Positions 43,411 to 55,700 of a DNA stretch of 64,000 nucleotides are shown here, piece by piece. This DNA is from Mesorhabditis belari (taxonomy: Eukaryota > Nematoda > Chromadorea > Rhabditida > Rhabditidae): positions 677,413 through 741,412 of the forward strand of contig CAUEEP010000753.1 of NCBI GenBank assembly GCA_958450365.1, written 5' to 3'. Position numbers and translations under genes: made by a program. How positions within the stretch are numbered: the stretch's first letter is position 1; each line of letters opens with the position of its first letter. The notes beneath the pieces were generated by a model. It made no database searches. It was not told where the DNA came from and saw nothing but the letters and a program-made list of their open reading frames with translations.

Positions 43411-43934
43411 TCGATCAAAAAAATCACTAGAAAAATTCCCCAATTAGCCCCAATCCCTGTGATTTTTTTTTTTTTGCTAAAATTCTAAAAGCAATATTCC
43501 TTTAATAATCAAAAAATTCCCTTCCAGCTCAAGCTCACTCGATCAGTTGTCCGAGAAATCTTTCAGCACAAAAAAAAAAGAAATATGCTTGTGTTCTTTG
43601 TATTTCGCACATCCAATAGATCTAGAAATTGCTTTAAAAAAAAAAAAAAAAAAAAAGAAAATTTCCCCAATTGTTGACGAGTAATCCTGAAATGTTTTCC
43701 ATGTAGAACCAAAAAAAAAAACTCCAATCTCAGCTGAAAATAAAACCCCATTCACTTAAAATCCATAATTTATTATAGTTTTACACCTATTATATTATTC
43801 ATTTAGCTCTAGAATTTAGGCCTTTTTATTGCTTTTGATTTGATTTGTTTAGCGGAATAAATTTATTATCAAAAAAAAAACACACGTAAAGCAGCTACAA
43901 GTATTTAGGTGCGTGAAAAGTGCGTGAAATGTTT
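43411..43934. other. 3' UTR region of the membrane protein gene
   Basis: AT-rich. A run of about 22 A residues is near 43636, and AATAAA is at 43856. No other gene. Confidence 0.4.
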
Positions 43935-44345
43935 TGACCGGGGGGTAGTCAAAACAGCGCCATAATAGAAAACGTTCAAAACAGCGCCGTCAAATTTCTC
44001 ACAGTCCAAAAAAGCCAAACCGGTTCAAGTTTTATATCAAAAAATTCCTTGCGTTCTTGGCTACATGATGGGTGAAACAGTTTTCTAAAAAAAGTTAATA
44101 TTTCATAGGTAAAAAGAGCACTCAAAATGTGCGTCGAGTGATGATACCCAGTTGGTTAACTGAATATCTTTAGAGACCCATTTTGAGTGCTCTTTTTATC
44201 TATGAAATATTAACTTTTTTTAAAAACTGTTTCACCCATCATGTAGCCAAGAACGCAAGGAATTTTTTGATATAAAACTTGAACCGGCTTGGATTTTTTG
44301 GATTTCGAGAAATTTGACGGCGCTGTTTTGACAGCATAAAAAGAC
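43935..44345. mobile_element. Foldback element, GTCAAAACAGCGCC family, copy 1
   Basis: Inverted arms of about 165 bp (CGGTTCAAGTTTTATATCAA, GGCTACATGATGGGTGAAAC, AAATATTAACTTTTTTT-type blocks) end in GTCAAAACAGCGCC and GGCGCTGTTTTGAC. The spacer of about 50 bp carries no gene. Confidence 0.88.
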
Positions 44346-45057
44346 GACCGCTTATATTAAGATTGAAAAAAGGTAGAACAAAACGGATTTCAGATTGAAA
44401 AAAATACTATTAAACATAAAGTTTTCAGTGTCTAACAAACCCCAAAGAAACTTTTTGCATGCTATAGGGAAGGAAATAGGGAATTCAAAATGAAATAGGG
44501 ATTATTTTTGATAATATTCTTAGTCGCGGAGTGAGTTGCCAAATTTCGCTGCTTAGAATTTGTGCTAAGCAAAAGCCAAGCTTTTGGGGTAGGCTTAAAT
44601 GCATGCTTTTGTGTCTATTAGAAAGACGAATCATTTTCCTTTAAAATGAACCTTCATACAACCAAATTCGTTTTGAAATAATCATTTTCGAGTGGTTTTC
44701 GTTTTCGACCATTTTCGAGTTGTACAGTCGACTTCTATAACGGCACTCTATATAACGGAGGAATTTTTTAATTCCTTCCATTTCGTTATAGAGAGAGTCG
44801 ACTGTAGTTTAAGGTTCATTACCGGAAAAATTTAACATTTAACAAATTGTTCCGAGTTGCCACTGAAACAAAGCTCAAAAATTGATGCAAGAAGCCGAAA
44901 TCTACTAAACAAAAAGCTTCCCTAAGGTAAAAATAGTTAATTTTTTCGAATCTGAAATCCGTTTTGTTCTAGTTCTTTTCAATCTTCAATAGGCGGTCTT
45001 CTTTCCACGACATCAAAACTTTTCACGCATCGTCTATACCAAAAATATGCACAAAAC
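44346..45057. other. Spacer between convergent genes
   Basis: A short inverted repeat near 44725-44805 (CAGTCGACTTCTATAACG and CGTTATAGAGAGAGTCGACTG) is visible. No gene is recognised. Confidence 0.35.
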
Positions 45058-46910
45058 CTATTGACTGTCCTCGTAGTATCGTTGTTTCATGGCTCGGTAC
45101 TTTCTCAAACTGTAAAGTGCTTCGATTTCTTTGACAACGAATTCGCCTCTCTAAAAAAAAATTTCAAATAGAGCTATTTAAAAAGAAAAAGCATTTAAAC
45201 ATCGTTAGTACAGGGTGTTCCTATATCTAGTGTTGCGCTCTACAAAAGGATGATTTTTTTCAAAAATCAAAAAGTTGACATTTTTTTCGTCTAGATATTT
45301 AAAATCTACGAACATTTTTCCACTAGATTAATGAGTTTGTGTAAAAATTAAATTTTAAACTTCATTCATTTCATATAAGCCTTGATTGCTGCTCTAGAAA
45401 AAATGAAATTTGTCAAAAATGTGCCCATTTTTGTTAGCCAATATAATTTGCAACATTTGCATTTGCATTTGCAATAATGGTTCTCAAGAAGCACTTATTT
45501 TTATAGTAATTAACTCTAAAAATGTATTAATACAGAAAAAGATGGAAAGAGACGACTTTTAGAAAACCTAAACTCGAATTTAACTGTTTCTCAGCATAGC
45601 ATTTTTTGTACTGCTCGGCTAGGGTTGTCAAAGTCATTAAAAAAATGTTACGGTTCTTCTATTCTATGTAAAATTACACGTAGATTTCATAATCAATTGT
45701 TGTTTTTCAGCTTAGATTAATGTATTTTCTTAGGAAGCCAAAAAAGATGCATTAAGCGCAACACTATATACGGGACATCCTATAGAGTCATCGCTAGCAA
45801 ATTAACATTTACCTCAAATCTACACTTCGATCCAATAGTTAAGGTATAATCTAACGTATCTGTCAATTAAACTCTTGTAATACTCAATTATTAAAGTGTT
45901 TTTTGATAAAAATTAATAATAAAACTGGTTAGACGCTCATGAAAACATGATTTTGTGGAATTAGTTTAACAAAAATGCTAATCTTTGAAAATAAAATAGA
46001 TTAGAAAGAGTTTAACTGACAGTATCATTATAACTTTCAAAGGCTATTGATCTGAGGGCCGCTGTTTCGACTTCCACCGGTGACAATATTTTTCAAAAAT
46101 TTTTTGCTAAGATTCTGAAAATGCGTGTCTAGGGGTTATTTTTGACGCTGATCACGAAACACATGGTTTTAGCCTAGGTTTCTGCACGGAAAACTAACGA
46201 AACGTGAAAACAGCCATTTTTTGGCTCTGCCGCCCTTTACTAAAATAGCTGTAAAAAGTTTTAGAAAAGAGATATCTCAAAACAGTTTTTACCAATGGAT
46301 CCGTCTTGAATTCAGCTTTAGGATGAGCTATAAAACGTCAAAATTGGACATAGATTAATTTATTGTCTTCGAAAGCCAAAAAGATGCATTAAGCGCAACA
46401 CTATATACGGAACATCCTATAGAGTCATCGCTAGCAAACTAACATTTACCTCAAATCTACACTTCGATCCAATAGTTAAGGTATAATCTAACGTATCTGT
46501 CAATTAAACTCTTGTAACACTCAATTATTAAAGTGTTTTTTGATAAAAATTAATAATAAAACTGGTTAGACGCTCATGAAAGCATGGTTTTGTGGAATCG
46601 GTTTAACAAAAATGCTAATCATTGAAAATAAAATAGATTAGAAAGAGTTTAACTGACAGTATCATTATAACTTTCAAAATGCTTACCTGTATAAGTTGTT
46701 CAATCTTTTGCGGATCGGTCTCAGCACTGTTCCTGGCGAAGGCGAGTTTCAAGCGTGTGTGGAACCATTGACTGCCTAAAATCTTCAAATGAACCTCGTA
46801 AAGAAAAAGGAATTTGATTGGAAACAAAGAAAAATCTTACCGTTTGGATACTCCTTGCCCATGTAGTACAAAGTTCGGTACAACTCTAGAACTTTCAGTC
46901 GTTGAGACAT
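45058..46910 (-). CDS. ETFRF1: ETFRF1/LYRM5-like LYR-motif protein (electron transfer flavoprotein regulatory factor 1)
   Basis: Three exons on the minus strand, 46841-46910, 46687-46775 and 45058-45150, give 83 residues plus TAG. The N-terminus has the LYR motif ([17 protein letters not shown]). The middle [20 protein letters not shown] and C-terminal [15 protein letters not shown] match LYRM5/ETFRF1 closely. In mammals this mitochondrial matrix protein binds the electron transfer flavoprotein and removes its FAD. The ATG lies two bases after TTTTTTAG, which looks like a trans-splice acceptor. It is 200 bp downstream of CCDC86 on the same strand, with an AATAAA in between, so it is probably the second gene of an operon. 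The second intron contains a MITE and a 325-bp direct duplication. Confidence 0.93.
45212..45785. mobile_element. TIR element in ETFRF1 intron 2
   Basis: AGGGTGTTCCTATATCTAGT...GTTGCGCT at the left and AGCGCAACACTATATACGGG at the right form imperfect inverted ends of about 28 bp. No coding capacity. Confidence 0.75.
45714..46678. repeat. 325-bp direct duplication with a 310-bp insert
   Basis: 45714-46041 and 46351-46678 are near-identical direct copies at an offset of exactly 637 bp. They include the right end of the TIR element. The 310 bp between them starts GGCTATTGATCTGAGGGCCG and contains a decayed tRNA-like segment (GTTTCGACTTCCACC). Confidence 0.9.
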
Positions 46911-47110
46911 ATCTAAAAAACAAGAAACTTTTACTTTTTCTTCATTTCACACAAGATTTCAACCTCCTTTTATCTGGCTTTTTATCAATAACTGTAAAAT
47001 AATAATTTTATTTAATAATCAACAAAAAAAGAAAGAAAATCAACAAACAACTAAAAACAACGGTAACAAGAAAGAAAAACAATAAAATAGGCAAAAATAA
47101 AGAACACTTT
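46911..47110 (-). promoter_or_regulatory. Intercistronic region of a probable nematode operon
   Basis: Between the CCDC86 stop and the ETFRF1 start on the minus strand. An AATAAA (complement of 47007-47012) lies about 100 bp upstream of the acceptor-like TTTTTTAG that precedes ETFRF1. Poly(A) signal, short spacer and acceptor are the layout of SL2-type operons; the SL use itself is inferred. Confidence 0.65.
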
Positions 47111-48591
47111 TTATGTGACATCTCTCTTCTCGACTTTTCTTAATTGCTTCTTTTTCATTTTCTTCAGCTTCTCTGTCTTTCGGATCACCTGAATAAATGA
47201 AATATACATAGACAACATTTAAAAATTTGAAATATAAAAGTTCCAATAGAAATCATGAAACTTTTATAGTTTAAAAGATTCAGGTACTAAGGCAGTTGGG
47301 GAGGAGCGCCTAAAATTTCCCCAAATGTAGATTTTCTAGGGTAATTGATAGCGCTGATCACGAAAAAAAACATTTTTAAGTTATTCTTTTTTCATAGGTG
47401 CCATATATTTACCTTGGCTTTGGCCCCGCACCTTTGCTGCGCCGAACGCGTCCGTGTGATCTAACTGCAGCACCCCGGTCGCTAAAGCTGGAAGGCAGCG
47501 GGCTTTGTGTGTAGATGTTGGACGTTAGGCCAACATCGATAGGCTTCACAAAGGCACAAAGCCCGCTACCTTTATGCTTCTAGCAGACTACTGGCAGCTA
47601 GCGCAAATGTGACACATATTAAGTAAATGGAAGTAACCGGCTATTAATATTTGGGAAAATAAGTTTTTTTGATTGCAAACATCCCTTCAAAATGTTTTTT
47701 TTTTCGTGATCAGCGCCATCAATTACCCTAGAAAAACTACATTTGGGAAAATTTTAGGTAACCCCCTTGGTACTAGGTAGTTGGGGGGGGGGGAGGCAAC
47801 TGACTTAGTACCAAGATTCAAATAGAGAATTTCACGATACGATCAGACAAAATCAAAAATCCGCTAGTACGTTTTGGAGAGCCGAGAGTATACTTTTTGC
47901 CCTTTACTAAATCTTTAAAATCATTTTGAAATTGATCTAACACCAACGTTATCGATTCAAAAATAACAAACCTGCACAATTTCTGCTTTCCTTGCGTTCT
48001 CCTTTCGCCTTTCTTCGTGTTCTTTCTTGCGCTCAATCTTGTCCTAAAGCCTTTATTAGCAAGACGCCGCAAAACTTATCCTTTACCTGTTTCTCTTGTG
48101 TCAACTTGTCCCGAATTTCTTGCTGTAGAAGTTTCACTTGAGCTTTCTGGGCACGTTGAGTCATTTTCTTTTCCCACGATGAGTGGAGTGGCTTGACCTT
48201 GTTGATCGTATTCCTAAAATCACAAATGTTACGTAAACAGGTACGCGCATTTAACACTTACACGTTAGACACGTTTTAATTATATTTATCGTTGCGCTTG
48301 ACGATGAATTTATTAAAACACACGTTTTCCCGTTATTCATCATTAAAAACGTCGAATAAAGCGACTTTTAATCGTCTTTTAGTTTAGCGACAACCCTTTT
48401 TACCCCACATTTCATAAAAAAAGAAATCTTACTTTGGTTTCTTTGTTTCTTTCCACCATCTGCCCGATTTTGGCATCCCGCGAACTGGAGCAGCACCTAA
48501 ACGTATAAAAGTTAGTGATAACGCTTTTTTTTTAAAATCACAAACCTTCATTTTCTGCTTCCTGTGTGGAATTTGAGGGCTCGACCTCCAT
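47111..48591 (-). CDS. CCDC86: CCDC86/Cgr1-family nucleolar protein
   Basis: Five minus-strand exons, 48546-48591, 48433-48496, 48087-48213, 47972-48043 and 47111-47188, join in frame to 128 residues plus TAA. The motif PVRGMPKSGRWWK, the basic coiled-coil stretch (KEHEERRKENARKAEIVQV) and the C-terminus TEKLKKMKKKQLRKVEKRD match the conserved C-terminal domain of CCDC86 and yeast Cgr1. Yeast Cgr1 acts in the nucleolus in 60S ribosome processing. The N-terminal extension of vertebrate CCDC86 is absent. The ATG directly follows GTTTAG, a likely trans-splice acceptor. A foldback element occupies intron 4. Confidence 0.92.
47283..47815. mobile_element. Foldback element in CCDC86 intron 4
   Basis: GGTACTAAGGCAGTTGGGGA and CCCTAGAAAAACTACATTTGG-type arms are inverted over about 120 bp (including AGCGCTGATCACGAAAAAAA). 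The right end has a run of about 12 G. An inner palindrome (GCGGGCTTTGTG / CACAAAGCCCGC) lies at 47498-47572. Confidence 0.85.
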
Positions 48592-48643
48592 CTAAACAAA
48601 AAAATTTAATAAGTTGAAAGGTACAAGAAAAATGAAACTAATG

Positions 48644-49495
48644 GAGCTGGTTAAAACAGCGCCGACCAAAATAATGCGTTTGCGGTTAAGTTTATTTGTG
48701 TTTCTTATTTTCATTAGACGTAGAAAAAAAATTAGCTATCTGCTGAATTTTTTGGAGCCGTTTAGAACAAATCTGGGATGAGAAGATGCCAAAAAAAAAA
48801 ACGAAAAATAGCTCAAAAAGAGCTTTTCTCGACACCAATTTTGTTTTAGTTGATCCCAAAGTATACAAAATGTGGAAAATGTTATTCTAAATCCAATAAA
48901 AATGAGAAAAATATAGAAACTTAACCGCGGATGGGGTATTTTTGCTATGGCGCTGTTTTGATCGGGGGTGGGACAAATGCGACCTTTTTTTTGCCGGAAA
49001 AGACCTTAGGAAAGGTCGTAGAGCTTCAAAAATGTTTTCATAGATGGGAATCGTATGCGTAGATTCCGAATTTCGACAAATCAGACCTCGCTGACATGTC
49101 AAATTTGGGCTAAAAGGTAAAAACTGCGGAAAAGCGTTAAGTTGCGTAGTTTTTACCTTTCAGCCCAAATTTGACGTGTCAGCGAGGTCTGATTTGTCGA
49201 AATTCGGAATCTACGCATACGATTCCCTTCTATGAAAACATTTTTGAAGCTCTACGACCTTTCCTAAGGCCTTTTCCGGCAAAAAAAGGTGCGCAAATGT
49301 CCAGGTGCGCAAAAAAAGGTAGCATTTGTCCCACGCCCGTTAACTGAGCTTTTCTCGACGCCAATTCTGTTTTAGATGATCCCAAAGTATACAAAATGTA
49401 GATAATTTTATTCTAAATCCAATAAGAATGAGAAAAATATCGAAACTTAATCGCGGATGGGGTATTTTTGTTGTGGCGCTGTTTTGATCAGCTCT
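48644..49495. mobile_element. GTCAAAACAGCGCC-family foldback, copy 2, with duplicated right arm
   Basis: 48644-48967 is a foldback with GGTTAAAACAGCGCC and GGCGCTGTTTTGATC ends. Its right arm (about 150 bp, from GAGCTTTTCTCGAC through GGCGCTGTTTTGATC) is repeated directly at 49347-49495. A second palindromic element (48968-49334) lies between the two right arms. Confidence 0.85.
48968..49334. mobile_element. Palindromic element, GTGGGACAAATGCGACC family, copy 1
   Basis: Arms of about 165 bp are near-perfect inverted copies (GAAAAGACCTTAGGAAAGGT, TCGTATGCGTAGATTCCGAA, CAGACCTCGCTGACATGTCA) around a ~30-bp centre. Ends are GTGGGACAAATGCGACC and its complement. The right arm has an extra GGTGCGCAAA block near its end. 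It is flanked by ~150-bp direct repeats. Confidence 0.9.
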
Positions 49496-49748
49496 CGAAA
49501 CTAATTCTTAAAGTTTTTTGATTTATAGACTGGTAAAAGAAAAAATATCTAGTCAAATGGCTGAATAGCGAGAAATGTCTGAAGCGTAACGCGGCGGAGT
49601 GTCGCGTCGCGTCTCGCCGAGTGAATAAAAGGGCCGGAGTCCCGCCTATTTGCCTCATTCGCATGTTTTGCGTTCACGTCAAACGATCACTTGATTTCTT
49701 CAGGATCTCGTCGCTTTTCATCGCTGCTTCTTCAATTGTCGATGAGGG

Positions 49749-52700
49749 ATGACGATTCTACTCTTTCTCGTGGATACAAGTGCCTCTATGGCAGCAAGCT
49801 CGTACATGGGCTTAACGTATCTTGAGCATGCTAGGGGTTTAGTTGGAAATATTCGAAAGGTCTGTTTTATGGAGAATTTTCTAAGCTTAATTCCGAAAGA
49901 GCAAAGATGGACAAATATTGGAATTATTTTTAGGCAAGAGAGCAAATGAAGGGAGCCGACCGGTACATGTTGATTACGACAGAAGAATATCCGCTGTGTG
50001 TCAAGGTGCGACGTGAGAACAAATGAATGATGTGGTCGAAGAGCTGTGAAAGAAAAATGTGATGAGAAAACCCAAATCACCATCGATTTTTCGTGTTTCA
50101 CTTTGTTTTACTTGTACACGCACACGGAATCTGTGAAAAGTTACCCAAAGATAGCGATCTTTGGTGAAAATGATGGTTTTTGTTGACCGTGAGCTGACCA
50201 TTTTAGCTGAAAACGATGTGATGTTGAGCATTGGTTGCTCTCAAACTAGCCACAGATCAAGAGTGCATATGAGTACAATGCGATGGTCAGTAACTCGAAA
50301 GTCTTTAAAAACTAGAAAAAGAATTTCGCTTTCTCATACATTTTTTTCTTTTCACAGCTCTTCAGCTACAATTCGATCTAATCTTTATACATTTTTGTAC
50401 TGATTGCTTAATTCTGTAAGAGACATCGTTGTCTCTTTCGATTTTTTTGAATTGAGATGATCGGTGCTAGTAACAGAGAAAAAGAGGGGTCGGGTTAAGG
50501 GCAGACAACGAGAGAAAGCTCTTTTAAATGTCAAAGAGGAACATAAAAGAGTTCTTTGAGCTAAAAGAGCTAAAAGGTTCTTTTAGCCGTTGAAATTGAG
50601 TCTAACGATTTGGCCTAGCCTTTTAGTAAAACTTTAATCGATTTGATTGAATAGAATAGATGAATAGATTTTGAAATTCTGCTTTTTTAATTAATTCAAT
50701 AGTAAAGTGAAAGAAAATTCTGTGACGAGGTTAATATTTAGAGTGGGCTCTACAAAATTGCTTATTTTAGGCCGGATTTCGTGAAGGAAGTCAAATTTTT
50801 GAGCAATCGGTAAACAATTTGAGACCACATGGGAAATTTCATCTGGGACATGCCGTTTTGAACTCACTCAAATACATCAATACGCATCGGTTTGTGAAAA
50901 GAAAGTCGGCGAGCCGATTTACTAACATATTTTAGTGTTGCTAACAGTTACTAACACTAACACTAACATATTTTAGTGTTGCTAACATTACTACCACTAA
51001 CACTAACATATTTTACTAACAAAACTAGTGTCTAGGCTTAAATTAGATGCTATCTTTCTAGTTTTAATTGTTTTTTTTCTAGGGCAGCTACTGGACAAGA
51101 CCAATTCGGACTGGGACGGTGGTTTTCGTTGCAAAATGACAATGTGGTGATTGTGGTGATCACGGATTCGCTTGGAGCCAGTTCGTTGCCGGATGATTTC
51201 CCGGTGAGTAAGGAGAACGAGGAAAAGAGTGATATGAGTAGAATCTAGCGCATAAAACCGTTAAAATTTATTTATAGTTAAATAGATGATGTTGCTATAG
51301 AAAAAGAGTGTTGTTTTTTTTTAAAGTTTATGTTTAGATTATATTCAATGGTCGACATCCAGCAGGAGAATTTATGGAAGAAGCGTTTCGATGGGATCAA
51401 CGAGTGTTCTCGGTGCGTTAGAAAGCAATGAGAAATTGTTTTCAGAGGACATGATTGAAATGATTGATCAATGATGATTGATCTTCATTGATTGATCAAT
51501 GATTTAATCGTTTAATCATTGAATCGAAATTTAATCGAAAATGGACACGAAATGTTCTTGGTATAACCAACCAAAGAGAAGCATTTTGATAAGCTTATTA
51601 GCTTGTTTCATTAGCTTATTGTTAAGTCTGTCTGCTTCTCGGCATTAAATTTCAAGCATAATTTTATTGTTTAGGTGGTTCTTCGGCTACCGTCAACTCA
51701 TCGCCCTTCCGGTTTTGATGTGACAAAGAAAATTGAGCCCGATGTTTCACCGCTTGACCGACTCTGTCGACAAACAGGAGGTAGAAAAGAAGCTCGATAA
51801 GAAAATGAAAGAAAAGAGCTCGATAACGAGTAGAATTTGAAATTCGGCTCGTTATGCGTCAAGAATTTGATCAATTACTATTCTATGATTAAGAGATTGA
51901 GATTTTTGAGCATATTGACGACCACTTTTCCAAGAACTCTTTTAACTCAACAATTTTTTGATTTCCAGGTCGTTCATGGTCTCTCTACTCTCACGAGCAA
52001 TCTCCATTTTTCGTTCAACAATTTATGGGAGTGATGTCCATTTCAGGAGCCGTTCTTCGATTTGAAGCCTATCAACGTAAGTTTGCAAAATTTTGGTTGA
52101 GTCTCATGAGAATATTGTATAGTAAAAATGTTGTATATTTATGGGTTTTCTTGATTTTGATGAGTACATTTTGAGTTGATTGAAGTTGATTGACGAAGTT
52201 GATTAAAAAATTTATTTAAATTGACGAAGCTGATTTAAAAATTTATTTAAACAGACGAAATATTGGAAAATCCTTTTCAAAACAACAGTTCGACAACGAA
52301 TTTGACCAAAGAAAAAAAAAATGCTGTGAAATGGTGGACAAATAGTAGAAGGTCCGCATTTTAGAAAACACAATTAACATATATAATCTGTGGGAAATGA
52401 TTTAAAACAACTATTATAACTACAACAACAACAACACCAACTAAACAACTAAACAACAACAACAACTAAACAACTAAACAACTATTCCTAACAAAAAGAT
52501 TGCAAGAAAACGTAGATAAAAATAAAAAAATAGTTTGTTTTCTTGTTTGCAAATTGTAGATAATAAATGTTTTAAAGCCAGCTTTAAACCAGTGAAAATT
52601 TTAGATAGAAATGGCCTACAAGATGATAAGAGTCTCTCAACAAGATTGGAGGTAAGAAAGATTTGATTTTTTCGTCAATATTTATTAATTTCAGCGTCGA

Positions 52701-55700
52701 CCCTTGTCGATGATCTACATCAAGAATTCGGGAGCGATTCCGCAGATTCATTGGCCGTTTCCCGAGTCTTTTTCATCTCAAACTTTAGAGTTTGTTTTAT
52801 TTGAAGTGCTTATAGCTTGTAGAATAAAATGTAGCTTGTAGCTTGTAGCTTGTAGAATAAAATGCCAATTGCTAAAGTAACAAAAATAGTTATGATAAGT
52901 TTATGTCAACTTTTAGCACTCGTTCAATTCCGGCTCGACGCGCAAATCCGACGATTTACGTTCAAGTTCAACCTACTGACACTGCTCATTATTTTATGGT
53001 AAAGTTGAATGTAAATCTTTCTATGATCGTTTCAGGATGTTCCATTTGATCGCTATGAAGTCGAGGCTGGACCTTTAACTGAATATATGATCGAGTACAT
53101 GACTGATAAACAACAAACACAATCGCAATTGGGATGGATGGTGAGTCGAGAGATTGGAGAGAACATGATGGAGACTTGAATCGTTTAGGTTTACGTGAAA
53201 AACTCATCGCGACACGAGGGACTGGGAAAACCGTTTGGTTATTTAAAGGTTGCATCAACTCTTCAATCTGTGTCGCTATTTGTTCTTCCATACAACTATC
53301 CGGCATTATTGCCGCTTTTTGATGAAATCAAGGTTGATTATGAAGAGAATTGTGTGAATTTTTATCGACAATTAGTACTATCAAAATCTGTAATGACGTC
53401 GGCAATGACTTTTAACAAACTTTTATTCTCAAGAAACTTTCAAATGGGGCTTTCAAAAGCTTAATCAATGAACTCTGAATTTCAGAAAAACATCGTAGTG
53501 AAGAGCAATACGGTTTGGCAAGAGAAATTGGCGACTTATTTGAAGACCGTTCCATTGTATTATCTTGTGGTAAGTTAAAGCTGTGCATTAGATGACTCCA
53601 GATGACTCTGTTCACTGTTTAGATGTTTAGATGTTCACTGTTTAGATGAGATCACTGTGCATTAGATGATCGAAATTTAAAATGCATTAGATGATCTAAA
53701 CTTAGCGCTTCTTTTGTATTCGTATTTGTATTGCTTGTAAGGAAAGTTTTTAAAAGCGATTAGTTAATGGTGGTTCAAAATTCTGCAAGCGCACAATTAT
53801 GAAAACTCGATTTTTTGACTTTAATCGAGTCGAAAAATCGAGTTTTCAATTATTCAATTCCTCGAATTTCATATTTATATGAAATTTCAAGCCAATTTCT
53901 CCGATCAATTTCAATTTTTACTTCAGAAACACAGTGCTACGCTTTTTATAGTACTTCCGAAGTTCAGAAATGCCAATCTCTCGGCTGAATTGTTGTTTGA
54001 CAGGATTTTGAAAAGATCCCCCCTTCGTATTCAATCATTTTTGCTTTTTTATTAAGAAATAGAATTATCTGAAGCATTTCACAGCAGAAGATTTACAATA
54101 ATTTCAAAATTGAGGCAATTGAGAGGCAATAGTTGAATCTGTATCATTTACTGGGCAGTGATCTTTATCATTCCTGATTTGCTTTCTTGCAAAGTGATAT
54201 TTGTGATATTTGCCTTTATTTTGTGATATTTGTCTAAATTTAGCTAAAGAATGGAAAAAGCTAAAAGAATTGCTTCTTTAGAGTTGAAAATTATCGAAAA
54301 CAATGTGCAAATCATGTCAAAAAAAAACAATTCTGCTGAGTGGTTGACATTTTGTGAACTTCGAAGTGCTATAAAAAGCGTAACACTGTGTTTCTGAAGT
54401 AAAAAATTGAAATTGAACGGAGAAATTGGATTGAAATTTTATATAAATATGAAATTAGGGAAATTGAATAATTGAGTGTCGAGTTAAAGTCGAAAAATCG
54501 AGTTTCCATAATTTCCAAGTTTGTAGACGAGTTTCCAACCTTGTAAACGCAATTTTAGAGAAAACTTTTAGAAATAACACCTACCGTAAATACTGTAGGG
54601 GTAGCCCAGCCCCATAATGACGGTGCGGAGCGTTGCGTAGTCTAGCGTTGAACGCGTTTTTCTCGACACTGGTTTATGCTACAGTGCGCGCTTAGTTATC
54701 AAAAAAATAGCTGAAATTCAGCGCTATTTTTTCATACCCAAAGACACATTTTTTGAAAGTACGGGCGCTTTGAAAAAAATGAAATACTAAAAAAACTTTT
54801 GCGACTACGCGATTGTACGAGGGAGGTGGGGTACTATTACAGTGTTTACGGTAGGTATCTCGATTCTCTAATCAAATCATCTCTATCGAAATTCTTCAAT
54901 CACATCATCTATCATCTAATTTCACAATTTTTAGCACCTTCGCAAACATTTTCGCCGCTTCAACGTGCCACCGGAGCTTTTCGAGCAACAGTGCTCGATT
55001 CCGCCATTTAACGGACAAATCACCTACTCAATCAAAGCATATCGGGTAGGCAGCAAGCAAGATAAGCAAAGTGAAGCACTTTTACGAGTCGCTAAGGTTT
55101 GCAATTGATTTAGATTACTAAAAAAAAAAAAATTGATTAATTTACATGATTTTCATTCAGGATGCTGCAAAGAGGGAATTTGATGATGTGAATGCGAAAG
55201 TACAGCATCAAAATGTTACGCCGACAATCGCTCAACTTGGATTCATGCCCGTTGTGGTGGGTTTTGAAAGGAGGCTAATAAAGGGCAAAATGGGGAAAAA
55301 CAAGATTGACTGAATATCTTTATGGAAAAAGAGGTCAGAATAGAATAGAAGAAAGAATAGAATAGAAAGAAAGAATAGAATAGAAAGAAAATTCCAGAAT
55401 AGCCCCAAAGCCTGATTTGGCACTTACCCAGCTCTTGCCTGCTTTTTAAAAAACCATTAAATGCTCTAAAGCTATCTAGGAAGGCTCTAAAGCTATCTAG
55501 GAATGTTCTAAAGCTATCTAGAAATGCTCTAAATTTATTAGGAATGTTCTAAAGTTATTAGGAATGCTCTAAAGCTCTTTAGGAAAGCTCTAAAGTTATT
55601 AGGGATGTTCTAAAGCTATCTAGGAATGTTCTAAAGCTATCTAGGAATGTTCTAAAGCTATCTAGGAATGCTCTAAAGCTATCTAGAAATGCTCTAAAGC

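Noticed and set aside
49718..50231. Minus-strand frames opposite INTS6 exons 1-2
   Set aside because: They are shadow frames with no homology; the plus strand has the exact INTS6 N-terminus.
53333..53464. Extension of INTS6 exon 12 by 43 codons to the stop at 53464
   Set aside because: Reading through ends in a stop. Splicing at 53332 to 53486 keeps frame and restores the family's alignment (LLPLFDEIK followed by the LKTVPLYYL block).
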